Source: Flavobacterium collinsii (GTDB lineage Bacteria > Bacteroidota > Bacteroidia > Flavobacteriales > Flavobacteriaceae). Taken from it: a stretch of DNA of 41,408 nucleotides. The stretch is from the NCBI RefSeq assembly GCF_902804485.1, contig NZ_CADCST010000117.1, positions 1 through 41,408 on the forward strand. Direction: 5' to 3'. Positions 1 to 8,442 of the stretch are shown one piece after another. Position 1 is the first letter of the stretch, and each line of letters opens with the position of its first letter. A program made the translations under genes and the position numbers. Below the pieces are notes generated by a model. That model was given only the letters and a program-made list of their open reading frames with translations, made no database searches and was not told the DNA's origin.

Positions 1-698
1 AAAATATTCAGGCAAACTAAAAAAAAACAATAAGTATAAAAAGAAAAGGTGTTTTTGATCATGAGATTTCTTTTTAATTTATACTCTTCTATAATTCTGA
101 ATAAAATTAATACAAGCATCAATTAAAAAAAATACACCCAAATGAGTATTTTAAATAATTTGAGAAATATAAGCCTCCAAAATAATCAAAATTGAGCATC
201 TTTTCACCTCCTATGGCTTACGTTTTTCTCTGGAAACATTAGAATCTTACCCTATACACCTATAAAAAACAGGTACTTATACTCGTCTACAGAAATAATT
301 GATAGTATATATTTGTCTGGTAGAAAGTTACTTCATTGACGGATTAGCAAATTTTATCAAGCATTTTCTAAATACCTCATTAGGAACATTTAACACGAAC
401 AAAACCAGAATTATATCTAACATCATATTTATCAACTAGTTAAAAAAAGTAAAAAATCAACCCTTAATTCTAAAATTCGTCTCCTGTAGTATAGCTATAA
501 TATTGATACAACTATCTGATTTTGTATTAATCTATTTTGAAATAAAAAAAGGCAGAGAGTGCATTGACTATCTACTTACGGCGAATACATTAAAATTGTA
601 TTTAGTAGTACAATCAAAATTTATTTCGGGAAATTACTTTTTTAATCCTCCAGAAGGACTTTATGTCCTTTTCAATTCAATCATAACCTGATTCGCAA
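1..698. other. AT-rich stretch with no supported gene
   Basis: No convincing gene was found. A 62-codon frame at 503-691 has no recognisable composition, a TTG start and no family resemblance. A 26-codon minus-strand frame at 119-199 has a purine-rich AGGAGG just upstream but no other support. The region probably holds the promoter of the protease operon that follows, but no clear TAnnTTTG box at a convincing distance was seen. Confidence 0.5.
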
Positions 699-761
699 TT
701 GAGCTATTTGTTATGGAGTTTTTGTGCTTTTTATAAATATGATGAATTAAAACCTAATATT

Positions 762-2150
762 ATGTATGAAAAATTAACCATGGTTGCCACTATGCTCTTT
801 ATCTTGAGTATGATTAGTGAAAGAGTGGTCACCTTCTTCAAATTATGGTGTGTAGAAGGAAATAGTTTCCTTTTTTTTATAGTTCCCAAAGCGCTTGACA
901 CATCAAAAAAATATGAAGATGCAACCCTAGAAAATAAAAGGCAGAGGGCAATTTTATCAATCAACTTAACAATATCTTTTTTTATTGCTTTGATTAGTAA
1001 TGCAAGTTTATTTAAAATGTTTACTTACGATAGCGAAACAGATGTAAATTTTTTATTGGGATGGGATTTTGCATCATTGGATCTTCATGCATTTGGGTCA
1101 ATGCTTGTTGGCTGTGCCTTAACGGCATGTTTTATCAGTTTGGGCTCTAAATTTTGGCACGACATGCTCGACATGCTTTTCTATGCTAAAAATTTAAAAG
1201 AAAAGTTGGTCGATAAAGCAACGTATGAAGCAACAAGTTTAAAGAATCTGGAACAATATCTTGAAACTAACAGTTATGAATTGGCTAAGATAGCCTTGGA
1301 ACAAAATAAAATATTCATCGACAGTTTATCAGGTATTGTAAATTGTTACGTTGGTTTTTCTTCAGACTCCAAACCAGTTATAATACTAAACAGTACACTA
1401 CCTTTTGGTGGTTCATATCCCCATTCACTAAATGGCAAATTAAATTATGGACAACCATTTACTGTACGAACTGAAATAATTTATAGCTATGAAATCCCTA
1501 AACTTCATTTAAATAGCGGAGACAATGTATATGAACAGAACAATGCCTATGTCAATGGAACAATTTGCTGTGCAGTTTCAAAAAACAATACCGAATATCT
1601 ACTAACCTGCGCACATGTTCTTACCGGTGGAATCAGCCAGGTTACCAACACAGACAGTGAAGGATGGCTCCTGAATCCTACTGAAAAAGATATTTACAGC
1701 AATGATAGTAATGAAAATGCAATCGGCAGTTGGAAATATGGAGAAATTAACAACTTGTTTGACGCCGCATTAATTGAAATAGATCTTGAAATAGGAGCAA
1801 TAACCAATCCGGTGCATTCCTTTGAAAGTTACCCTGAAGAACAATTGCATAAAAAAGTATTTGTAAATGGAGACATTAATAAATCAGAGGGATATGTAGT
1901 AGGTTATCAAAAACAAAAAATCGATTTTCATTACAATGGCAATACCCATCAGTTAAAAGAGCTCATTATAATTTCAAAAAATACGATAGGCAATTTAAAA
2001 TCATTGACTGAAGGAGGTGATTCAGGAGCTCTTGTTTATCTGACCCAAGAAAAAAAAGCATTAGGAATGGTCGTAGGTGGTAATAGTCAATATACCTATG
2101 CAATTCCTATTGAAAGAATTTTAAGCAGGACAAAAACTATACTAACCTAA
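762..2150 (+). CDS. Membrane-anchored trypsin-like serine protease
   Basis: The C-terminal half carries a complete chymotrypsin/trypsin-fold triad, numbered from the ATG at 762: His285 in LLTCAHVLTGG, Asp334 in LFDAALIEIDL and Ser421 in the classic GGDSGALVY. The N-terminal ~150 residues hold three hydrophobic segments (around MLFILSMISERVVTFF, INLTISFFIALISNA and FGSMLVGCALTACFISLG), so the protease domain is tethered to the membrane by a linker. The reading frame can be extended upstream to a TTG at 699, but the ATG at 762 gives a cleaner N-terminus leading straight into the first membrane helix, so I chose it. The next gene starts 12 bp downstream, which suggests co-transcription. The substrate is unknown. 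It is unlike DegP/HtrA in having several membrane helices and no visible PDZ domain. The protease call is firm; the role is not. Confidence 0.8.
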   Translation: MYEKLTMVATMLFILSMISERVVTFFKLWCVEGNSFLFFIVPKALDTSKKYEDATLENKRQRAILSINLTISFFIALISNASLFKMFTYDSETDVNFLLGWDFASLDLHAFGSMLVGCALTACFISLGSKFWHDMLDMLFYAKNLKEKLVDKATYEATSLKNLEQYLETNSYELAKIALEQNKIFIDSLSGIVNCYVGFSSDSKPVIILNSTLPFGGSYPHSLNGKLNYGQPFTVRTEIIYSYEIPKLHLNSGDNVYEQNNAYVNGTICCAVSKNNTEYLLTCAHVLTGGISQVTNTDSEGWLLNPTEKDIYSNDSNENAIGSWKYGEINNLFDAALIEIDLEIGAITNPVHSFESYPEEQLHKKVFVNGDINKSEGYVVGYQKQKIDFHYNGNTHQLKELIIISKNTIGNLKSLTEGGDSGALVYLTQEKKALGMVVGGNSQYTYAIPIERILSRTKTILT

Positions 2151-2162
2151 ACCAATTATATT

Positions 2163-4016
2163 ATGAAAATAACTTTAAGAACAGTCCTGTATTTGTTATT
2201 ATGTGCCTTTCAGATGAATGGCCAAACCACCAATCACGGAATGAATTTTTCTGTATTCAATGATACTGAAAATTTATTAAATTCACCCGTAACTACGGCT
2301 AAACAAGTTGAAATACTTTCCCATTACTTCAAGAATAAAGCCGAAATTGATAACTTTAATAGTCTTTATAATTTTAGTTTGCCTAATCCAGACTTTGCTA
2401 CTTTCCTTATTATGGATAATAGCAATTCAATTCAGGGGTTATTCAGTTCCTCAGCCATAAGTCAATCTGCCGGAGTTGATGCTTTAGGAACTTTTATTGC
2501 CAACCGTTTCAAGCAGGAAATTAACATTGCTTTTTTAAATAAATTTAAAGAGGATTTGGAAACCATTCCTTTTCTGAAGGAGATTTTTCCAACAAGTTAT
2601 CAGGTGTTGCAAAAAAGTGATCCGTATAATTACCCTGTTTTTATCAATAGTTTAAGAGAAGCTTTTGATAATGACTTAAATAATTTTTCTAAAAATCTAC
2701 CTTTAATTGTCTCAAAATTAAATATAACTGATGTAAACATAAAATCACGCTTAATTGTAATCGCAACGTTGATGGATATCAAGAATATCTCAAATTTACC
2801 CGGAAGCATTTCTAACTTAATTGAAAATAACCAAACAAAATCGAATATGAACATCTTGACAAAAGATCTCAAAATTCTAGCATTGGGAATCAATATGTTC
2901 AAAAAAAATGGGGTTGGTTTAGGTTCCTTTATGAATAATGTCGATTTAGCGAAATTAAGTAATCCTGAATTTGCAAAAATTTATCTTGCTCTTTTAGTAA
3001 GACAAAACGAAAAGTATATTGAAGATTTGAGTATTCAGAAAGCTGATACCGGAAAATTGTTGAATATAGTACAGTCCCTTCAAACCGAATATGAAGCATT
3101 GGCAAATGAAATCAACAGGATAATAACGAATAACAAGAATAATAAGCTTTCCTTATCCGACATCCAGAAAAGTACAGAAGTTATGTTGGGTAGCTTTGAA
3201 AACACTATTGATGTTTTCGAAAAAAATTCAAATATAAAAGTTTCGACTGAACTAAAAGATGCTATTTTAAAAGGGAAAGAAGTAAATGTTATTGTTGGCT
3301 TTATAGCGGATAAAAAATATGGGCTGGCTTTGATCAACCTGACCGATTTTATTTTTACAATTGATCAGACTACATTAACTGCCGAGCAAAAAACAATGAT
3401 TAAAAAATATACATCTTTTATTGCAAACTGTCTTGATGCAAAAACAAAAGACGAACTCATTGCAGCACTTGAAACCTCTGCTAATCCAGTAGGCAGCTAT
3501 CGTATCAAGCGTAACTCTACCTTTAATATATCCTTGAATGCCTATGCTGGTGGCTTTGCAGGGACCAACTTTGAAAAAACCCAAATATTTGGTTTTACTG
3601 CACCTGCCGGTATTTATTTAGGATGGGGTAATTTAGGTAAAGAACCCTGTAAAGGAAGTACGGATAAATCTACAATACTAGAAAAAGTCAATGGTAAATC
3701 TTTCGGGATTTTCGTTTCGCTTATCGATGTTGGTGCAGTAACAGCTTTCAGACTAAAAGATAGTAAAACCGAGATGGCTGATGTTTCTTGGGACAATGTA
3801 TTTGCACCAGGTGCCTACCTGACCTATGGTTTTGGTAAATGCCCAATTTCATTAAACTTAGGAGGGCAAATGGGACCTGAATTAAAATCGATAGCAGAAG
3901 ACGGAACACCAAACTTTGTAGAAAAAGAATGGTTTTGGAGAGCTAGTATTGTTATTGATATATCCCTCTTTGACTTTTACACAAATCAAAAGGCATATAA
4001 GACATTAACTAGATAA
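2163..4016 (+). CDS. Exported protein with beta-rich C-terminus, unknown function
   Basis: I do not recognise a named family. The protein has a Sec signal peptide (MKITLRTVLYLLLCAFQMNG, cleavage near GQTTN). A long, mostly helical and charged middle follows (about residues 60-430, many Lys/Asn/Leu). The C-terminal ~150 residues alternate hydrophobic and glycine-rich strands (SLNAYAGGFAGTNF, APAGIYLGWG, GAYLTYGFG, INLGGQ-like patterns and a final IVIDISLFDFYT), as in outer-membrane or periplasmic beta-barrels. It starts 12 bp after the membrane protease gene and probably shares its transcript, so the two may act together, for example as protease and envelope partner or substrate. That functional link is inference from proximity only. 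Confidence 0.7.
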   Translation: MKITLRTVLYLLLCAFQMNGQTTNHGMNFSVFNDTENLLNSPVTTAKQVEILSHYFKNKAEIDNFNSLYNFSLPNPDFATFLIMDNSNSIQGLFSSSAISQSAGVDALGTFIANRFKQEINIAFLNKFKEDLETIPFLKEIFPTSYQVLQKSDPYNYPVFINSLREAFDNDLNNFSKNLPLIVSKLNITDVNIKSRLIVIATLMDIKNISNLPGSISNLIENNQTKSNMNILTKDLKILALGINMFKKNGVGLGSFMNNVDLAKLSNPEFAKIYLALLVRQNEKYIEDLSIQKADTGKLLNIVQSLQTEYEALANEINRIITNNKNNKLSLSDIQKSTEVMLGSFENTIDVFEKNSNIKVSTELKDAILKGKEVNVIVGFIADKKYGLALINLTDFIFTIDQTTLTAEQKTMIKKYTSFIANCLDAKTKDELIAALETSANPVGSYRIKRNSTFNISLNAYAGGFAGTNFEKTQIFGFTAPAGIYLGWGNLGKEPCKGSTDKSTILEKVNGKSFGIFVSLIDVGAVTAFRLKDSKTEMADVSWDNVFAPGAYLTYGFGKCPISLNLGGQMGPELKSIAEDGTPNFVEKEWFWRASIVIDISLFDFYTNQKAYKTLTR

Positions 4017-4283
4017 TATTCTAAAAAATAATACTCCTCTTTTCAATTTATCAAACAAAGCAAAAGTAAAATAGTATTAAAATATTTCATCTCGAAAACA
4101 AATCTTTATGGAACATTATAATCAGATTTCTAAGAAAAATCAAAATCACATCAACAAACAACAAGGAGGTACTTAATTTATCAAAACTATATTAAGAGTC
4201 GAAATTCCAAAAAAACGGCACAGCAATTATTTTATAGTACAAACTCTCAATAACATCGGTTTTATTATTATGTTATAAAAAAA

Positions 4284-4322
4284 ACAAAGCAGGTAATCAT
4301 CTAAAAAATTACCTGCTTTTTC
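4284..4322 (-). terminator. Rho-independent terminator of the 4.3-11.0 kb operon
   Basis: AAAGCAGGTAAT and ATTACCTGCTTT form a 12-bp stem separated by about 10 nt. On the minus strand it is followed by a long U tract, 9 nt beyond the stop of the AidA-like gene. The preceding gap from 4017 holds nothing else except a 22-codon frame at 4108-4176 that I do not support. Confidence 0.85.
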
Positions 4323-4330
4323 TTCGTAAC

Positions 4331-5029
4331 TTAGGCAGTACAAACAATATAAGGATCCCAATCATACTGTTGACTTCCATCATTAATTGTAATAGTAAAG
4401 CTATAGACTTCAGTACCTGTTGTAATCAAAGTTCCCTGAAATGTACCATCTGACTGAAGGCTAGGTTCGTTTGCAGAAAATAGATTTACTCCGCCTCTTA
4501 CTACAAATTGTTTGAGATGAACTGTATCAGTTACATTTAAAGATACTGCTTTCCATCGTATTATTGTAGAAATCTTAGCATTTACCTGAATCTCACTTGA
4601 GCCCTGATTAGGATCTCCATTATCATCCGTTATAGTAATATACAAAGAACCTGTTTGAACAGTCTTAATAGTATCTACCGTCATTAATACAGTGATTGGG
4701 TAATACTTATTTACTTCTGTATAAATTGGTGCACCTGTATAGCCCGGAATACTTTCCAGTGCTTTGATCATAATTGCTCTGGAAAGCCCTGCATTTTTCC
4801 AAACGGAATACATCGCATCTCCAAATTCTTCGATTCCTGGTTTAGGATTTCTCGTATTGTAAACCTGTTGTAAACATAAATCCCAGGCCCCAAAGTTATT
4901 CTCAGGACTTAAATGCTCATTATCATAACATTGCTGAAATACGACTTCCAATGGCAATTGGTCGTTAGTTGCCAGTTCTACGGCTCCTCTTAATACATCG
5001 TTGATGCTGATTGTGTTGGTGTTTGACAT
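4331..5029 (-). CDS. Two-domain protein with AidA/PixA-like C-terminus
   Basis: The N-terminal ~100 residues are helical and recall the 'ordered helices plus aromatic' modules at the C-terminus of the neighbouring 1099-aa protein (for example ALESIPGYTG versus DAFRYIPQYYR). The C-terminal half, from about residue 105, begins ITVLMTVDTIKT and ends YDWDPYIVCT. This pattern resembles the AidA/PixA inclusion-body protein family: a beta-sandwich opening with a V-D-T strand and closing with a W/FDPxI strand. There is no signal peptide. It is the last gene of the minus-strand operon, 112 bp after the fibre-like gene and directly before a strong terminator. PixA and AidA have poorly defined roles, so no function is assigned. 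The family resemblance is by eye and moderate. Confidence 0.6.
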   Translation of the reverse strand: MSNTNTISINDVLRGAVELATNDQLPLEVVFQQCYDNEHLSPENNFGAWDLCLQQVYNTRNPKPGIEEFGDAMYSVWKNAGLSRAIMIKALESIPGYTGAPIYTEVNKYYPITVLMTVDTIKTVQTGSLYITITDDNGDPNQGSSEIQVNAKISTIIRWKAVSLNVTDTVHLKQFVVRGGVNLFSANEPSLQSDGTFQGTLITTGTEVYSFTITINDGSQQYDWDPYIVCTA

Positions 5030-5141
5030 AATTATTTATTTAAATTTATATTAATTTATAACCCGATGGATGTAACCATTTTTAATCCATAGTCATCTCA
5101 TTTAAAAACACGTATTCTCTTTTGTTAATTACACCTAACGG

Positions 5142-8100
5142 CTAACCTGTATATGCTTTTGTTAATGCCGCTCCCTGAACTTCCGGGCTCCAGGGTTGAT
5201 TAACGCTTCGATAATAAGATGCAACATATCGAAATGCATCACCTGCAGAGATACCCGCAAATTTGATAGCTACCCCTACTCCTGTTACATTTATACTACT
5301 TGAATTTTGTAAATTAAATTCTGTTACAACTTTAGTAATTACAACCAGAGGAGTCGCTCCCGAGAGAACTATTTTCTTCGCAAATACATTTATTTGGCCC
5401 TGAGATATCCCTTCCTCTAAATATATCCTACTCAGAATTCCTCCGTAAATAGCCACATCCCATTTCTCTCCCAGATTTCTATAATATTGTGGAATATATC
5501 TAAATGCATCACTGTCAATATAACCAGCTCTACAAATTGCGGTTGCAAGAGTTGTCAATGAGGTTGTAGTAAGCTCCGAAAGATTAAACCGATTGGCTAC
5601 CTGTTCTATGACATACGCACAACCAAAGCTTTCCCATCTTAACTGCTTTGCATATTGATTTACTGTCTGAATAATAGTTATATACAACTGGTGTTGATCA
5701 AGTATGTTCCCCATTAGATCTGTGGAAATAAATGTCAATACAGTGTTTTGATAAAGATTTTTTATACTATAAACAGATTGATTAAGGTTAATATCATTAT
5801 TGGATGACGAAAGATTAACAATAATTCCATTGTATAGATACTGGACCTGCAAATTTGCTACTGACTTTGTACTCCATGATAGAGAAACTCCTGTTTCATT
5901 AAATAATATGGTTTGGTTTGCTATGACCGATATATATTTCTCAACTTTATTGGGTGTTAAAGTTGGTATTTGATTAATCCCCAATTCTCCTGAGATTTTA
6001 CTGCCCGGCAGATCAGGAATTAACGCAAGATTTATAACACCTTTTATCTTTGTTGCATCTACCTCCGGAATTACTGCCGAAGAGAGAAGTCCTGTAATTT
6101 GAGCAGCGTCTAAAGCCTTTAATTTTGAACCATTGCCTATAAATTCGGCAGCTGTTAGGTTTCCTTTTAGATCTAAATCTCCAGTAATCTCATCAGCCGG
6201 AATATTTTTCAAACCCGATGCATCTCCTGTAAAACGTGTTGCTGTTACATTGCCCGTCCCATCAACAGAAGCAACAGTAGCTCCGTTGATATCGACCAAC
6301 TTTAAAAAATTACCTGCTGCAAAAGCTGTTGCACCTGCAATGGTATCGCTGAGAACATTTTTAACTGTTAATTGTGTATCGTTAGTGATTGCAACCACTT
6401 CGAAAACTGTTTTTGCAATCCGTATCTTTTGATTAACGGACAATTCCGTTTGAAACTTAGTACCTGTACCGCTTAAAGTCGTTGTGCCTGTTGTGCCACT
6501 TAATGTTCCTGTTGTCTCTGCATCATACGTTTCTGTAATCGTTAGCAAACCTTCTATAGCCGATACTTTTGCCGCAGGAAGACTACTTTCCGGTACGATA
6601 CCTTTTAACTGATTGGCAGGAATATCCGTAAGACCCGATGCATCTCCTCTAAAACCTGCTGCTGTTACATTGCCCGTCCCATCAACAGAAGCAACAGTAG
6701 CTCCGTTGATATCAACCAACTTTAAAAAATTACCTGCCGCAAAAGCTGTTGCATTTGTAATGGTATCGGTGAGAACATTCTTGACCGTTAATTGTGTATC
6801 GCTAGTGATTGCAACCACCTCGAAAACTGTTTTTGCAATCTGTATCTTTTGATTAACGGACAATTCTGTTTGAAACTTAGTACCTGTACCGTTTAAAGTC
6901 GTTGTGCCTGTTGTGCCACTTAATGTTCCTGTTATCTCTGTATCATATGTTTCTGTAATCGTTAGCAAACCTTCTATAGCCGATACTTTTACCGCAGGAA
7001 GACTGCTTTCCGGTACGATACCTTTTAACTGATTGGCAGGAATATCAGTAAGACCCGATGCGTCTCCTCTAAAACCTGCTGCTGTTACATTGCCCGTCCC
7101 ATCAACAGAAGCAACAGTAGCTCCGTTGATGTCGACCAACTTTAAAAAATTACCTGCCGCAAAAGCTGTTGCATTTGTAATGGTATCGGTTAAGACATTC
7201 TTGACCGTTAATTGTGTATCCTTAGTGATTGCAGCCACCTCGAAAACTGTTTTTGCAATCTGTATCTTTTGATTAACGGATAATTCCGTGTGAAACTTAG
7301 TACCTGTACCGTTTAAAGTCGTTGTACCTGTTGTGCCACTTAATGTTCCTGTTATCTCTGCATCATACGTTTCTGTAATCGTTAGCAAACCTTCTATAGC
7401 CGATACTTTTACCGCAGGAAGACTACTTTCTGGTACAATACCTATTAACTGATTGGCAGGAATATCAGTAAGACCCGATGCATCTCCTCTAAAACCTGCT
7501 GCTGTTACATTGCCCGTCTCATCAATAGAAGCAACAGTAGCTCCGTTGATATCAACCAACTTTAAAAAATTACCTGCCGCAAAAGCTGTTGCATTTGTAA
7601 TGGTATCGGTGAGAACATTCTTGACCGTTAATTGTGTATCACTAGTGATTGCAACTACCTCGAAAACTGTTTTTGCAATCTGTATCTTTTGATTAACGGA
7701 CAATTCTGTTTGAAACTTAGTATCTGTACCCTTTAAAGTCGTTGTGCCTGTTGTGCCACTTAATGTTCCTGTTATCTCTGTATCATATGTTTCTGTAATC
7801 GTTAATAAACCTTCTATAGCCGATACTTTTACCGCAGGAAGACTGCTTTCCGGTACAATACCTATTAACTGATTGGCAGGAATATCCGTAAGACCATTAC
7901 CGTTTCCTATAAATCTTTCCGCTTTTAAATTTCCTCCAATATCAACCAGTTCAGATGGATTGTTTTTTGAGAAACCAACTTTTCCATCCTTTGTCACGTA
8001 GATAATTGAATTTCCACTACTATTCAGTACCGAAAAAATGTCGTATACCTTTTGTATTAATGCATTGCTAATTGCTGTGGGAGTATTTTGTTGCGTTGTA

Positions 8101-8441
8101 AAAGAAATATCTGAAATTATTGAAGCGACTGTAAAGACTTGTCCATTTATTTGAATACTTTCCCCCACAACAAGTTGACTGGTAAAAGTAGTCGTTACAC
8201 CAGTAAATGAGTTAGACCCTACAGCTGCACTAACTGTTCCGGAAAGCTGAAATATTTTTGATTGAACGGATACATTCGTTAGAGGGTTTTGATTCCCAAA
8301 TCCTATATTCCCGGAAGAAACAATAATATCATCCTCTTTTTTATTGATTACTGAATCAATAAAATTTGCAAACTGAGTTGAAGTCGGAATAGCATTCGTC
8401 TCAAAATAACTTTTTAATATGGTTCTATTTTGCTCACTCAT
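5142..8441 (-). CDS. Fibre-like protein with four 140-aa repeats
   Basis: This is a 1099-aa protein without a signal peptide. The start (MSEQNRTILKSYFETN, then TQFANFIDSVINKKEDD) matches the N-terminal pattern of tail-fibre-like proteins in Bacteroidota. Residues ~60-190 are a diverged first module. Four nearly identical 140-aa modules follow, each with TTGTTTLxGTxTKFxTELSV, QKIQIAKTVFEV, FLKLVDINGATVAS, a GDASGLTDIPANQL turn and IVPESSLPAxKVSAIEG. After these come an Ig-like segment (ETGVSLSWST) and a C-terminal pair of helical modules sharing DAFRYIPQYYR and DAFRYVASYYR. The architecture suggests an elongated trimeric adhesin or receptor-binding fibre. The ATG follows the TGA of the 856-aa gene by one base (TGAAATG), implying translational coupling. 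No capsid, sheath or baseplate genes are nearby, so a phage origin is not shown. Confidence 0.75.
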   Translation of the reverse strand: MSEQNRTILKSYFETNAIPTSTQFANFIDSVINKKEDDIIVSSGNIGFGNQNPLTNVSVQSKIFQLSGTVSAAVGSNSFTGVTTTFTSQLVVGESIQINGQVFTVASIISDISFTTQQNTPTAISNALIQKVYDIFSVLNSSGNSIIYVTKDGKVGFSKNNPSELVDIGGNLKAERFIGNGNGLTDIPANQLIGIVPESSLPAVKVSAIEGLLTITETYDTEITGTLSGTTGTTTLKGTDTKFQTELSVNQKIQIAKTVFEVVAITSDTQLTVKNVLTDTITNATAFAAGNFLKLVDINGATVASIDETGNVTAAGFRGDASGLTDIPANQLIGIVPESSLPAVKVSAIEGLLTITETYDAEITGTLSGTTGTTTLNGTGTKFHTELSVNQKIQIAKTVFEVAAITKDTQLTVKNVLTDTITNATAFAAGNFLKLVDINGATVASVDGTGNVTAAGFRGDASGLTDIPANQLKGIVPESSLPAVKVSAIEGLLTITETYDTEITGTLSGTTGTTTLNGTGTKFQTELSVNQKIQIAKTVFEVVAITSDTQLTVKNVLTDTITNATAFAAGNFLKLVDINGATVASVDGTGNVTAAGFRGDASGLTDIPANQLKGIVPESSLPAAKVSAIEGLLTITETYDAETTGTLSGTTGTTTLSGTGTKFQTELSVNQKIRIAKTVFEVVAITNDTQLTVKNVLSDTIAGATAFAAGNFLKLVDINGATVASVDGTGNVTATRFTGDASGLKNIPADEITGDLDLKGNLTAAEFIGNGSKLKALDAAQITGLLSSAVIPEVDATKIKGVINLALIPDLPGSKISGELGINQIPTLTPNKVEKYISVIANQTILFNETGVSLSWSTKSVANLQVQYLYNGIIVNLSSSNNDINLNQSVYSIKNLYQNTVLTFISTDLMGNILDQHQLYITIIQTVNQYAKQLRWESFGCAYVIEQVANRFNLSELTTTSLTTLATAICRAGYIDSDAFRYIPQYYRNLGEKWDVAIYGGILSRIYLEEGISQGQINVFAKKIVLSGATPLVVITKVVTEFNLQNSSSINVTGVGVAIKFAGISAGDAFRYVASYYRSVNQPWSPEVQGAALTKAYTG
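6211..7890 (-). repeat. Four tandem 420-bp in-frame repeats
   Basis: A 420-bp unit recurs four times with only scattered substitutions. For example, the block CTTCTATAGCCGATACTTTT recurs near 6551, 6971, 7391 and 7811, and the TGCTGTTACATTGCCCGTC block near 6239, 6659, 7079 and 7499. The period is a multiple of three, so copy-number changes keep the frame. The high identity points to recent amplification or ongoing gene conversion. Confidence 0.95.
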
Positions 8442-8442
8442 T

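Noticed and set aside
119..199. 26-codon minus-strand frame with AGGAGG upstream and a GG pair
   Set aside because: It looks superficially like a peptide leader. However, Bacteroidota rarely use strong Shine-Dalgarno sites, the leader consensus is absent and no transporter is nearby.
503..691. 62-codon plus-strand frame before the protease gene
   Set aside because: TTG start, no ribosome-binding context, no family-like composition. Probably chance.
4108..4176. 22-codon plus-strand frame ending QQGGT
   Set aside because: Too short, with no promoter or partner gene. The GG is likely coincidental.
6133..7692. Four similar plus-strand frames of 79-99 codons
   Set aside because: They are antisense shadows of the 420-bp repeats in the fibre-like gene and recur only because the repeats do.
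6211..7890. CRISPR-like array
   Set aside because: The repeat unit is 420 bp, contiguous and coding, without short repeats or unique spacers. No cas genes are present.
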